A DNA stretch of 64,000 nucleotides from Caecitellus pseudoparvulus (lineage: Eukaryota > Bigyra: Bicosoecida). The position numbers and the translations under genes are program-made. Shown in pieces: positions 38,368 to 49,800 of this stretch (position 1 is the stretch's first letter; the number at the start of each line of letters is the position of its first letter). The DNA lies in NCBI GenBank assembly GCA_965644315.1, contig CBFFRQ010000050.1, positions 105,541 to 169,540 on the forward strand, read 5' to 3'. The notes below the pieces were generated by a model that ran no database searches, was not told where the DNA came from, and was given only the letters and a program-made list of their open reading frames with translations.

Positions 38368-41236
38368 TCACTGCCCCTGTGCGGGGGAAGCCCGCCGACG
38401 CCCCACGGCCGCGGAAGGCAAGCCACCGCGCGCTGGCGTGCGCGGACTCGCAGCTGACGGGGACAGCACCGCGTCCCAGGCAGCCTGACGGTGGCCTTCC
38501 GGCGTGGAATCCGGCGTCGGCGGCGCAGCATGCGGCGTTGTCTTGCTTTCATGCACTTGCATGGAGTGGTGCGCCGCGTACGGCGACGGCGGCGCCGTCG
38601 TGCGCGGAGCATGCGCCGCCAGCGGCTTGCCGTGCAACGCCAGGGGCGCATCACTGGTCAGTGTGGCGTGCCCACGCAGCTCGGCCGAGACACCTTGGTG
38701 CACTTCGTGCCCCAGGGCATCCCCCAAAATGGCCTCTGAGCGCTCTTTCACCTCCAGGCGTGCGCTGAGCACGGACACCTTGGCTTGCAGCTGGCGCAGC
38801 TGGGCGGTTACAGACGTGGCGGCCTGCAGGGCATCGTGTGACACCGCCCCGCTGTCCTGTGCGCGCTGCAGCTCCGCCAACAACTGCGCGGTGGGGTGCC
38901 TCTGCACTGCCTCGCCTGCTGCGTCAGCTGTGCCGGTGGCGGTGCTCGCTGGCCCGGCGCCGCCCGTGCCTTGGCCCGTGGTGGCCTTCATGGCTTCCGA
39001 GTGCAACTGGCTGCGGATGTGGCCCACCTGCTCCGTCAGGGCGTCCACCTGCTTCATGAGGCGCCCCTCACGCACCTCCAGCTGCCGTGCGTAGTGCAGC
39101 AGGGCATTGCGCTCGCCTCTGAGCTGGGCTGGGCCGGGGTCGCCGGAGACGTCCAGCTCCCCGCCGACGTCGCTGTCCAACCCACGTGAACCACTGTCCA
39201 GGAGGTGCTGGTGGTTCTTAGCCATCTCCGACGTCAGCAAGAGAGGGTCCAGCTGCGCCTGGGCATCCTGCAGCTGCCGCTCCACCTCCCCCTCCCGCGT
39301 GAGGGACTGCTTCAGCTGGTCCCGCAGCACTGCCACGGCGCTCTTGCTCTGGGCCAGGAGCAGGCGCAGCACCACCACCGTGCGCTGCGCCTTGTCCAGC
39401 TCGCCCTCCACGTCCACCCGCCGCATGTCCCGAGTGCGCCCAGTGCCGCGGGTGGACGCGGCGCCCTGGCTGCGCACTTGCCCCAGCAGGCCAGAGGCCA
39501 CCGCCGGGCCGCGGTGCGTCGCTGACGCGGCGGAGGCAGCCGTGGCCATGGCTTGCCCCGTCGCCAGGGCGCTGTCGAAGATGGGTGCCGCGGCGGAGTG
39601 AGCGAGGGGTTTGGGCAGGGGCGTCTCGTCCCCCTCCCGCGTCACCTCCACGGAGTGCACGTCGTCCAGGGACGGGTCCTGCAGCAGGGAGCCGTACAGG
39701 GCCACGTCAATGCACTCCACGTTGCCGCTGCTGCGGGCCTGCGCCACGCCCTCTGCCATGGCCTGCACCAGGCTCAGCTGAGCAGGGTGGTGCAGTGTGG
39801 CGGCTTCCCCGGGCTTGAAGCCGTTGGTCAGCTGCCGGCGCTTGATGCGCTGCAGGAGGGAGTCGTCCTCCCCCGACGCCACCAGCATGAACTCCCCCTG
39901 CAGGGACTTCAGGTGGTCCTTCAGCTCCTGCACCTGCTTCTCCGCCTCCTCTGCCCGTGTCAGGGCGGCCGCCAGGGCGGTCTGCTTCTCGTCCCACATC
40001 AGCCGCATGGCGGGTGGCATGGCCAGCAGCAGCGTCTCCAGGTCCAGCTCGTGCATGCCGCCGCCGCCCAGGCGCTGCCCCCCCATCACGGACAGCACAC
40101 TGCGGCCCCCCTCGCTGCGCCCACCTGCCGTGGAGGCCCCCCCCGTGCGCCCCCCTGACGAGGCACGGGAGGTGGACGCCGCCGAGCTGTGCATGCGGCG
40201 CCCGGGGATGTGCACGTGCTCCTCCCCGAACATCTCAAAGGGCAGCTCCTTGCCCCCCGCCAGGCGCACGATGCGCTGCTTCAGCGTGACGATCTGGGCC
40301 TTGCTGTCCCGCAGCGCAGACCGCGCCGCCTCTGCCTCGCACCGCATGTTCTCCCGCTCCCCGCTCATGTGCTCCAGCTCCTGCGCCAGCTTGGACTTCT
40401 CCTGGGCCAGGCGGCGCATGGTGGCCTCCATGGTGGCGGCGGCGCGCTTGAATGCGCCGGACTCCGCCTTGAACGCCCCCACCATCTCCTTGCGCTGGCT
40501 CTCCTGGACCAGGGTGGCGGCGGCCGCCTCCCCCTGCAGCTTCTCGTAGGCGGACTGCGCTGAGGCGGACTGCTCCGCCACCTCTGCTGCCGCCGCCTTC
40601 AGCTTCTGCACCTGCTCCTTCAGACCCGCGTTCTCTTCGGACAGGGCCCCCACGGTGGCCAGCAGGTCCTTGATGTGTCCCTTGGCGTCCACCTGCGCCT
40701 GCCGTGCCTCGTGCAGGGCAATGACGAGGGACTGCTCGTCACCGGGGGCAGGAGCTGCCGTGTCGGCCGGGGGGCTGCTGCTGTGCTGGTGCTGGTGCGC
40801 CAGCGGCGAGGCGCCAGGTGGGGCCGGTGGCGATCGGGCTGGCACGCCCGAAGCACTGCCGCTGGCACCCTGGCCATCGGACGAGGGGGCGTTCTGATGG
40901 CGCCAGTCGTCACGCGCGTGGGCCTCGTGGCGTGCCCCGCCATCCCACGACGAGGGGGGCGGTGGCGGCGCCGCTTGCTCAGAAGGCGTCGCGTGCGACC
41001 CTCGCGCACTTTCCGCCCCGGAAGAAGCTGACGCAGGGCGCTGCGGCGCCCCCGCCGGACTGAGCACTTGCGAAGGGCCGAGCAATGCTGATTCCTGCAA
41101 GTTTGAGTGATTGGCGGGGTGTGGCGGGCGGCGGGGGACTGGCAAGCACCGTCGGCGAGTGGCGCACCTTCTCGTGCAAGCGCGCCTGAAACCTGGCCAG
41201 GAAGTCTGTGCGAGGAGGCCCGCCTTGCGCAGACAT
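38368..41236 (-). CDS. Coiled-coil protein, paralogue B of a two-member family
   Basis: Exon 1 41236-41168 (23 residues, containing TDFLARFQARLHEK) and exon 2 41094-38368; intron 41095-41167 (73 bp, GTGCGC...TTGCAG, phase 0); 931 residues. A Pro/Ser-rich linker is followed by a coil (ARQAQVDAKGHIKDLLATVG, MVGAFKAESGAFKRAAATME) homologous to that of paralogue A, then several further coils and a Ser/Pro/His tail. FGEEHVHIPGRR and LDLETLLLAMPPAMRLMWDE are distinctive short segments not seen in A. No known family is recognised. It sits immediately upstream of the GMD gene on the same strand, as paralogue A sits downstream. Confidence 0.75.
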
Positions 41237-41766
41237 CGTGATGCTTGAGCTGTTGTGCTGGTGGTCGCGGGGGAGGGCTGCTATGCCGCGTCCTTGCCGG
41301 GATCGTGCTCAGCGGGAGCGAGACTCGCGCCTGCCGTTGCAGCACTGCAAGCGTGCAAGGCCGCGCGGGCCAACTGCAGTGGGCGGAGCAGCTGCGCCCG
41401 AGGCTGGCGACTGCAAGGGCGGAAAGTAAATGCTGGTGGTCGGGCTTGGCTTGCCATTCGTGTTTTGACTGCCAGTCTGTGTGGACAGCTGCCGCGGCGA
41501 GGTCCGCCGCTCAGTTCACACACACGGGAGACTGGTCGAATGGCTGTCGTGAGCCGGCAGGCAGTGCGCGCATAAAGGAGAGTGCAGCTAAATCCCTCTT
41601 TATACCGTTGTGGCGCTGAGTTCGCTGGGCCTCTGCGAGGTTCGTGACCTTTGTCCAGCACCAGGAATCGAAGCAGAAGCCAGCGCTGTGACGGCCAGCG
41701 CCTTTGAATGCCCGAGACGCAGGACCCGGAGCGCTCCCTTCCTACAGCTCAAGCAGACGAGCCACA
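41237..41766. promoter_or_regulatory. Divergent intergenic region with a TATA-like inverted motif
   Basis: 530 bp between paralogue B (minus) and Misato (plus). Around 41570-41606 it contains cataaaggagag and, 11 bp on, ccctctttatac: a TATAAAG-like sequence on each strand in inverted arrangement. Either could serve as a core promoter. The plus-strand copy is about 190 bp upstream of the Misato ATG and the minus-strand copy about 365 bp from the other ATG. No other TATA-like box was noticed nearby. Confidence 0.3.
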
Positions 41767-44233
41767 ATGAATCGGGAAATTCTTACCCTGCAGTTTGGGT
41801 CGTACAGCAACTTTGTGGGGGCGCACTTCTGGAACTTTCAGGTGGGGCTCGCTGCGGAAATCGATGCTGCTTTCCGCACCTGCACTGGCCCCCCCGCACA
41901 CGCTGCCCAACAGGACGAGTACTTTGGCGCACACGACAGCCTGGACGATCCCAGTCTTGTCTTGAATTGGAGGGCCACTCACTTCACCGGAAGGCATGAG
42001 AATGTGGGTGCCCTTGCGCCTGCACCGCTCAGTGCGTCGGCCCGCCACGTTTGCTCGACTCCTTGCGCAGGGCCAAGAGTACTTCTGCCCGCGCCTCATG
42101 GCTGTGGATGTCCCGGAGGCCATGGGAGGCATGCGTGCCTCAGGCCAGCTGTTCCTGCCCCGTGGAGCGGCAGCTGAAAGCGAGTCGGAACCCGCCTCCA
42201 CATGGGGCGGCGAGGTGGCTGCCTACCACACTGCGCCGCAGGAGCCATCAGCCCTGTCCACGTACTTGGCGCAGGATCAGGACGAAGCGGAGGCGAAGTA
42301 TGCTGCCGCCTTTGCCTCCTTGGACGCCGGCGGTGGGGCTGCAGTTGCCGCTCCGCCCGCCGTGCCAGAGGCCACCCCACCCCAAGATGACGACTTGGGC
42401 CTGGATGCCACGGCACGCGTATGGAGCGATGCCATGAAGGCATCTCTGCACCATCGCAGTGTGCGCGCCGTGCCCAGCGGGGCCGGCGTGGGCAGCGGCA
42501 TGGCGCGGGGCGGGCTGGACACGGCAGCCCAAGGCACGGCGCTGTGGGAGGCTACCCGGAACACGGAACAGGGCGAGGACCTCGCCGACACCTTCCGACA
42601 CTGGCTGGAGGCGTCCGATGCACTCTCCGGCCTGCATGTCCTGGCAGACGCAGACGGAGGCTGGGGGGGGTTCGCAGGTGGTTTCCTGGAGGAGGTCGTA
42701 CGGTGCGAGTGCCCCAAGCTACCCCTGCTGGCTGTGCCCATCACACGGCCATGGGACGCCCGGGAGGCGGGCGCTGCATCCGCGTACTCCGCTGTCGCTG
42801 CCACGCACGCGCCTCGCCAGATGCGGCAGGCTGAGGTGGGCGCCTCCCCCGCCGACCTCGCCGCCCTGCGTGACCTGTCCATCGCCCACACCCTGCACGG
42901 CATGCTGGGCGTGGCGGACATGGTGGTGCCTCTGGGCCTGGAGGGGCTGGCCGCCCTGGCCAGCGTCCGCCGCGCAGTGCTGGGGAAGGACGGCGGCGGG
43001 TACTCCAAGCTGGCCCTCGGCGCGACGGTTGGCGTGGACACCTGGTTCCCAGCCCTGGGCGGGGACATCCCCCTGTTCAACCCGTACCACTCCTCGGCGC
43101 TGCTGGCGGCAGGGCTGGACCTCGCTACGCTGCCCCACAGACGCAAGCCTGGCGCCACCCCCCCCAGCCAGGCGCCAGGGGGTGCGGGGGGGGGTCCAGA
43201 CCTCCGCATGATGGATTCCTCCACCCTCGCCGCCGCGGCAGCTGACGCCCGTGCTGGTCACGCCAAGCCCACCGCCAGCGGCGCCACCGGTCCCGCCCTC
43301 ATCCCCACTCTGCCGCCCCGGTCCGGCCTCCGCGACACCCTCGCCGCCCTCAGCCCCACACCCAGCCACCGTCTCGCGGGCATCGCCCTCGCACTGCCCT
43401 TCCCACACCCTGCAGCGGCGCCGGATGCCTTGGCAGCCCGTCTGCAGGGAGGGGGCGCTCTGGGTGGCGGCGGGCTCACCAGCATCTCTTCCCTGGCCCT
43501 GGCCGCCACCAGCACGGCGGGGCGCCTGCCAACCCCCCGCAAACCTGCCGTCGGCCAGGCAGCCCCCGCCACCACGCCTGCGGGGCAGTACCTCGTCCTG
43601 CGCAGTGACGCGGCAGGAGCGCCCGGCACCGACGCTGTCCTGCAGGGCGTCCTGGCGGACCACGGCGGCCTGCGGGCTGGTGCGCGGGCAGCCGCCTGCT
43701 CTGTGCCGTTGGCCCTGCCCTTGCCGATCACGTTCCCGCGGCAGCTGTTCCAGCGCCAGGAGCAGGGGGAGGGCTTGACGCGCACGGAGGCGTGCCCCGT
43801 GTTGCGTTACACCCGCGATGGTGGGGTCGTGCAGATGGTGAGCGGAAAGCCAGAACGCGTGGTGTTCGGGCAGGCCTGGGGCGCCGGCGGGCAGCGTGTG
43901 GCCGGCTCGCCTGTGGCGTGGGAGGCGGACCCCCTGTCCCTGGATGCCGCCCTGCCGGACATGCCCTTCACCGTGGCGGCCCTGGCACACGTGAGCACGG
44001 CACCCAGCTTGCAGGGCCCTGTGCGGTCCCTGGGCGAGTGTGCCGCCCGCAGTCAGCTGGGCCAGCATGCAGCCTCCTCTGCTGCTGCAGCCAAGGCGGG
44101 GGGACGCTTCGCCGCACTGGGCTCGGACCTGGCTGGCGTGGCGGAGGAGCTGCTGGCAGCTGCTGAGGTCTTGGCGGCTGGGCACTCGCTCGGAGCACCT
44201 CACTTTGGCGACAGTGACAGCGACAGCGATTGA
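41767..44233 (+). CDS. MSTO1: Misato/DML1 mitochondrial-morphology protein
   Basis: Exon 1 41767-42003 and exon 2 42071-44233; intron 67 bp (GTGGGT...GCGCAG, phase 0); 799 residues, longer than the usual 500-570. The N-terminus MNREILTLQFGSYSNFVGAHFWNFQ is the tubulin-like Misato segment I ([22 protein letters not shown] type), and the splice restores TGRHENGQEYFCPRLMAVDV, which matches Misato TGRTLHGQETYTPRL. Misato/DML1 proteins combine tubulin and FtsZ-like features and affect mitochondrial distribution and fusion. The extra length comes from Ala/Pro-rich inserts and a C-terminal Ser/Asp repeat. The frame is heavily GC3-biased and has a long antisense shadow ORF. Confidence 0.85.
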
Positions 44234-44369
44234 GGGGGAGGGAGCGTGGAAGAATGGAGGAGTGGTCCCAGCAACACGGCCCGCGCCACACAATGTACTT
44301 GAGTCGCAGGACGTAAACCGGACCATGTCTTGGCCCTTTTGACTTTACTTGTTTTAACTTCTTGCCGCC

Positions 44370-45252
44370 ATGGCGAGTGCCTTGGCTGACGTCCAGGCCC
44401 TCAGCCAGCTCCTGGCCAGCGCGCAGGAGGATGACGTTGACAGAGTGCGTGCACCACGCCCGCGTGGCGTGTCGACCTGATGCATCGCCTCACGAAGTGC
44501 TCACGGAAGATTGTGAACTGACTTGACTGCAGAGTACTCACCGTGCCAGCGCGCCGGCCGCTGTGACGCCTGCAGATTTATTCCCAAGTGCGTGTCGCCA
44601 GCCGCAACGGTACTGGCCCCAATTTCCGCACACGCACGACGCGACCTCAGGCGCCCCAGGACCAGCCCCCAGCTCAGCACCGGCTGCGAAGCCTGCAAGC
44701 AAAGACATCTGGGATGTTGATGAGGTCCCTACTCGCGAAGAAGACACTGCGGTGTTCGAGGAGGACGGGCGAAAGCGACCAGAGTAAGTGGCGCATGGCC
44801 ACGCCTCGAAACGCGCAGCCTCAAAGCGACAGAGTGCGCACATCGCAGGTACGAAGTGATTCAGAAGCAGAGCGTGACGGCAGAAGACATGTTCTTGGGC
44901 GCCAGTGAAAAGGACCCCTCTTCCGCGCACTGTGACCAAGTGGTTGTCAAGGTGCACCTGCCAGGAGAAGTGTCGGCCGACCTTGACCTGGACGTGACCC
45001 GCCAACGCATCGTCGTGCAGGGCAAGCACCAGTGCGTGGCAGGCGCGGTTGGCAGGTGCTGCCTAGTTTCGTGCCGCACGCACCTGCACCTCTCTCCTCT
45101 GCAGCAAACTGGCCACATACCTGCCCTACCCAGTCCGGCACAAGCAAGGCTCTGCCAAGTGGGTGGCGGACAAGGCCACCCTGGTGGTGACCCTGCCCGC
45201 CATCAAGCCTGACCCCCTGACAGGGGAGTTGCCTGTGCTGGAGGACGCGTAA
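44370..45252 (+). CDS. DNAAF6: DNAAF6/PIH1D3-like axonemal dynein assembly factor
   Basis: Five exons: 44370-44444, 44533-44587, 44651-44783, 44849-45031, 45105-45252; introns 88, 63, 65 and 73 bp; 197 residues (human 214). Conserved blocks: KDIWDVDEVP, RPEYEVIQKQSVTAEDMFLG, KDPSSAHCDQVVVKVHLPG and KLATYLPYPV, then a CS/p23-like beta-domain ending VTLPAIKPDP. DNAAF6 (Twister in algae) works with HSP90/R2TP-like complexes in the cytoplasm to pre-assemble outer and inner dynein arms. Its presence implies motile cilia. Intron 2 is in frame; its removal is supported by GTGCGT and CTCAG sites and by the odd composition of the retained sequence. Confidence 0.88.
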
Positions 45253-45257
45253 TGTAT

Positions 45258-46131
45258 TCATGACTCGTCCTGCCCGCCCACGGCAGGCGCAGAGGCCCCC
45301 TCCATGACAGTGTACTCGCCGCCGTCACCCCCGGATCCAGCCCGCAGAGCGCCCGCCCAGGCAGAGGGGGGCAGCCCGGCCAGGTCCAGCAGGGCCACGC
45401 CCGCCAGGGCCATGCTGATGAGGCTGCCAACGAGGCACAGCACCATGAGCGCCAGGCCTGGGCCGGTGGTGTACACGTTGCCGACTGTGATGTACGACGT
45501 CTGGGATGAGATGAGGCTGTTGAAGCAGCCGATGGTCACGGACGCCGCCACCATCTCCACACAGGCCAGGCCAGCCACGGCGTGGTGCAGCTTGCGTGCA
45601 CTGGCGTCGAATGCCCACCACGCCCACCCTGCCACGCCAGCCAAAGCCACGGCAACCACCAGGTGGATGATGGCGAAAGCGCGGGCCCCCTGCAAAGCGT
45701 TGAACGCCGCCCAGGAATCGTCAAAGTCGGGGTCGGCGCTGTTCACAGCAGGGGAAGAGACTGTGCAAGCGGGGGCAGGGTGCAGGCGGGAAGGGGCAGG
45801 CTCCGGGCACGCGCCATCTCACTGTCCGCGCACACCTCCCCTGCTCCCTCCACTTGGGCACACTCCTGCCACAGCCCGAGTGTGTTGTGTATGACGCCGG
45901 AAGCCTCGGGGGTCTTGTCCTCAGCCCACACCTGCATGTTCACATTTATGGAATTCATCAAGGTGTTGATGAGCAGCGACGCCACGGTGACTGCGAAAAG
46001 GGTGACAGGGACGGGTGCGGAATCTGACTTGCCACACCTCGCAAAGCAGCAATGCGTCCCGCCCAGCCACACGCACTGCCAAGCAGGGCATTCCTCGCCG
46101 TGGGAAAGTCCACATTGCTTGTCGCGAACAT
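45258..46131 (-). CDS. Claudin/PMP22-like four-transmembrane protein
   Basis: Three exons: 46131-46077, 45990-45823, 45760-45258; introns 86 bp (GTGCGT) and 62 bp (GTGAGA), both phase 1; 241 residues. TM1 spans the first junction (NALLGITVASLLINTL). The first extracellular loop has W...GLWQEC...C, the W-GLW-C-C signature of the claudin/PMP22/EMP family. TM2-TM4 are ARAFAIIHLVVAVALAG, GLACVEMVAASVTIGC and GLALMVLCLVGSLISMALAG, followed by a short cytosolic tail. Membership rests on topology plus the loop signature; function in a single cell (adhesion, channel or trafficking) is unknown. The stop is 5 bp from the DNAAF6 stop (convergent). Confidence 0.68.
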
Positions 46132-46835
46132 GCTTGCCGTGTCGCGGTGAGAGGGCGGTTCCCTCACTCCACCCCACTGCCGAGCGCAACAAGTGCCGCA
46201 GGTGTTGGTTCGTGGCCTGGGGATTTCGCTCCAGCGTCCAGGCCAGTGGAATATCGGAAGTTGTAGTGGTCGGGAGATGAACTACTAGAGAGTGGTAGTT
46301 AGTTTTTGTGTGTCTGGCTGACCGCGCGAAGCGGGATATGGATGAAGTTTGGGCCAAAACCACTCCGCAATTGGAAGCCTGGCCAAAGAGCCGACTTTCT
46401 GTGAGTGCAACAGGCGAGACGCTGCACTACTTCCCGATACCATGAGCATTTGCGATGCCGTGGAATGCATGATGTGTGTCTTGTTGCCGCAGCCACTCGA
46501 TTTACGGCCTGCACTGTGCGCGTGAAGGCATCTTGGCACGGTGCGGAAGTTGCCCACTGTGCTACTTCGTGATTGTGCAGCCACAGTCAACAGCTGTAGG
46601 CTCTGTTTGGCCTTGCTCAAAGCATCTTAACGGCCTCAGCCGAGCTTGACACAACCCAGCTGGGCACCTCCCGCGATGGTGCGTGCAGTCGAGTGCGGCG
46701 TGTCGCAATGGCCAGTACTTGTCGAAAGGCACATCGCAACGATGAGCTCGCGGCACGGCCCTCTTGGCACACACGGTTGCGCAGGCAGCTGCATCAGGGC
46801 AGAGGGTGGATGGATCTGGAGGAGTAAATGCCGGC
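46132..46835. other. Intergenic/divergent region, about 700 bp
   Basis: Between the claudin-like gene (minus) and the ankyrin gene (plus). It is moderately AT-richer than its neighbours and holds gtgcggaagttg at about 46540. The ankyrin frame is open upstream to 46764, and a possible acceptor (ttgcgcag ending near 46782) could join an upstream exon starting at one of several ATGs in 46600-46745. I cannot decide between these. Confidence 0.4.
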
Positions 46836-49800
46836 ATGGAGGATTTCAATCCGGAGATGGTGGTGAGGTGTTTGGAGAAGTTGCAGTGCATGGCCGGGAG
46901 CGAGTGGAAGCATGGCGCAGCACTGCGAGGGCTGGCGACCATTGGTCGAGGAGAAGCACCTGGTGCAGATGGAGACGCCCCGGACATGAGCCTGGCGGAG
47001 CTGGGTGAGCTGCTGCGTGATGCAGGAGGTGCATTGCTGGAGCGGGCTGGGGTGTTGGCGGGGCAGATTGATCGAGGGGAGGTGTGTGACGCGCTGGAGT
47101 ACTTGTCGTTCCGGTGCTTCGCTGCGATGGGTGTGCTGCGTCAGGCGGTGTCTGGTGTGGGCGTGGATGCCGTGCCGAGCGGGGATGCGGTGTGGGGTGA
47201 TGTGGTGGGTGCGTGGGGCAGTGTGCGGCGTGGGGTGAGTGCGGAGGGTGCGCTGGCGGACTTGACGCGATGGTGGGGCGAGCGGGAGGTGCCTGTTGCG
47301 GATGCAGCGGTGGCTGGTGCCGGTGTGGAGGGTGGCGGCGGCGGCAATGATGCCATGGCAGATGCACTGGCGTTCATGCATCAGCAGGCGGAGTGGCTGC
47401 GTGGCGGCGCAGCAGGCGAGCTGACGAGCGAGGGTGCAGCGGCGCACTTGGAGTCAGCGGCGACTGTGGCGGAGGAGCTGCGGGGGCTGTTGGGGTGTGG
47501 TGATGGGATCGCGAGTCGGAGGCTGGTGTCTGTGTCAGGTGTTGATGTGGCGGAGGGCGTGGTGTGCAAGAACAGCGCCACGGCAAGTGTGAGCATTGTG
47601 GAGAGTCACATCGTCCCTGACCCTGGCACTGTCGCTGCGGACGTTGAGGAGTGGGCGTCGGTGTTGGGTGTTGGTGTGGGTGTGTTGAGGGGGAGTGTGG
47701 CGAGGCTGAAGCGTGCTGAAGGCGTTCGGGTCGGTCTGGGGCTGCCTCGGATGGCGCAGCGGCCACACCGGGTGGCGCTGACACATGCTTGCGTCAATGG
47801 CAGGGCTGATGAGCCAGTGGGGGAGCGAAGCACGATTGCAGTGCAGGTGCAGTGTGAGTTGGGGTGGCCGCTGAGCACGTTCTTGGACGACGAGGCGTGG
47901 TGCGATGTTGGGCTGGATGTGAAGCAGCGCGTGGCTGTGCGGGTGTTGGGGGCGTGTGCTGTGGCGGAGGCGTGTGGAGTGGAGGTGGGTGATGTGGGTG
48001 TTGGGAGCTTTGTGGTGGTGGGTGTGGGGAGTGGCAGTGTGGGTGATCTGGTGGGGGCACTGGATGGGGGTGGGTGTGAGGTGTTGCTGAGTGCGTGTGC
48101 TGGTGTGTGGCGAGGCGGTGGGCAGGAGGGTGCGGGTGTTGGAGGTGGGAGTGCGGGTGTGTCAGGCGTGGTGCGGAGTGTGCTGGGTGTTGTGGAGGGC
48201 GCAATGGGAGGTGCAGGTGATGTGGAGCAGGTAATCGTGGGCAGTGGTGAGGTTGGTGGTCAGGAGATATTCCGAGCTCTGGAGGCCGTGGAAGGCGGTG
48301 GAAGTCGGTGCATGGGTGCTTATGTGATGGCATGCACGGCGCTGGGTAAGGGCGTGGAGAGGTTGCAGGATGTGGGACGCGCCTTTGAGGCATTGTCGAA
48401 GCGGGTGCAGTCCAGCGCAAGGGGGCAAGAGGAGCCTGTCGCAAGGCAACCTCCGCCTGCCGAAGCAGTGGGTTCTGGAATGGACTCGACAGCTGCCTTC
48501 CAGGACGCGTGTAAGTGTGGCAACGTCGAGCTTGTGCGAGAGCTGCTGGCTCTGAGTGTTCATCATGAAGTGGACGTGCATGCCATGTTCGGTGGAATTC
48601 CTGAGGCTGGCTTCCGTTTCGCCTGTGCGAATGGGCACGTGGATGTGGTGCGCGAGCTGCTGGCGCTGACGGGCGACCGGGAGGTGGACGTGCATGCTGG
48701 GCCTGATGGCCGGCCTGAGTTTGGCTTCCAGCTTGCCTGTGAGAATGGGCACATTGATGTGGTGCGCGAGCTGCTGGCGCTGACTGGTCACCGAGCAGTG
48801 GATGTGCATGCAGGGTTTGGAGGCGATCCAGAGTATGGTTTCCGATTCGCGTGCAAGTATGGACATTTGGATGTGGTGCGTGAGCTCCTGGCGCTGACGG
48901 GTGATCGAGCCGTGGACGTGCACGCCGGGCGTGAGGGTAGTCCCGAGGCTGGCTTCCGACTTGCCTGCAAGTATGGACACCTTGATCTGGTGCGTGAGCT
49001 GCTGGCTCTGATTGGTGATCGAGCTGTGGACGTACATGCAGGGCCTGAAGGTGTGCCAGAGTATAGTTTTCGGTTTGCTTGTCAGAATGGGCACGTAGAC
49101 GTGGTGCGAGAGCTGCTAGCGCTGACGGGTGATCGAGCCGTGGATGTTCACGCTGGGCCTGAGGGCGAGCCTGAGTATGGTTTCCGAGTTGCTTGCCAGA
49201 ATGGGCACATTGATGTGGTGCGTGAGCTGCTGGCGCTGACAGGTGATCGAGCCGTGGATGTGCATGCGGGGTGCGGGGGCGATCCAGAGTACGGCTTCCG
49301 GCTTGCCTGCGCAAATGGGCACGTGGATGTGGTGCGCGAGCTCTTGGCCCTGGGGGGTGCTCGTGAGGTGGATGTGCATGCTGTGTTTGAGGGTGCCGCT
49401 GAGGCTGGTTTTCGACTTGCTTGCCGCAAAGGCCGTGTGGCTGTGGTGCGTGAGCTGCTGGCGCTGACCGGCGAGCGTGAGGTAAATGTTCATGCCGGGC
49501 CAGAGGGTCAGCCCGAGTATGCATTCTGGGCTGCTTGTAAGAATGGGCATGTGGACGTGGTTCTCGACCTCTTGGCGCTGACGGGTGATCGTGAGATTGA
49601 TGTGCACGCTGGGATTTGGGGTGTACCTGAAGCTGGATTCCGAGCAGCATGCTACAACGGACATGTGGATGTGGTGCGCGAGCTGTTGGCGCTTGCAGGT
49701 GACCGTGAGGTGGACGTGCACGCAACAGATGGCAGCGGGCTGGAGGGGGGCTTCCGACTTGCCTGTGAGAACGGCCACGTGCGTGTGGTGCGCGAGCTGC

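Noticed and set aside
39553-40549. Plus-strand ORFs opposite paralogue B
   Set aside because: Leu/Gln- or Arg/Ala-rich translations typical of the antisense of coiled-coil genes.
41641-41680. Minus-strand TTCGATTCC resembling a tRNA B box
   Set aside because: The flanking T-stem does not pair and there is no cloverleaf in the expected distance.
42719-44326. 535-codon antisense ORF over Misato
   Set aside because: Shadow of a GC3-rich coding sequence; composition is Gly/Arg/Gln-rich with no domain, while the sense frame matches Misato.
47794-49725. 643-codon antisense ORF over the ankyrin gene
   Set aside because: Periodic His/Pro/Ala translation is the complement of the ankyrin repeat; the sense frame has clear ankyrin consensus.
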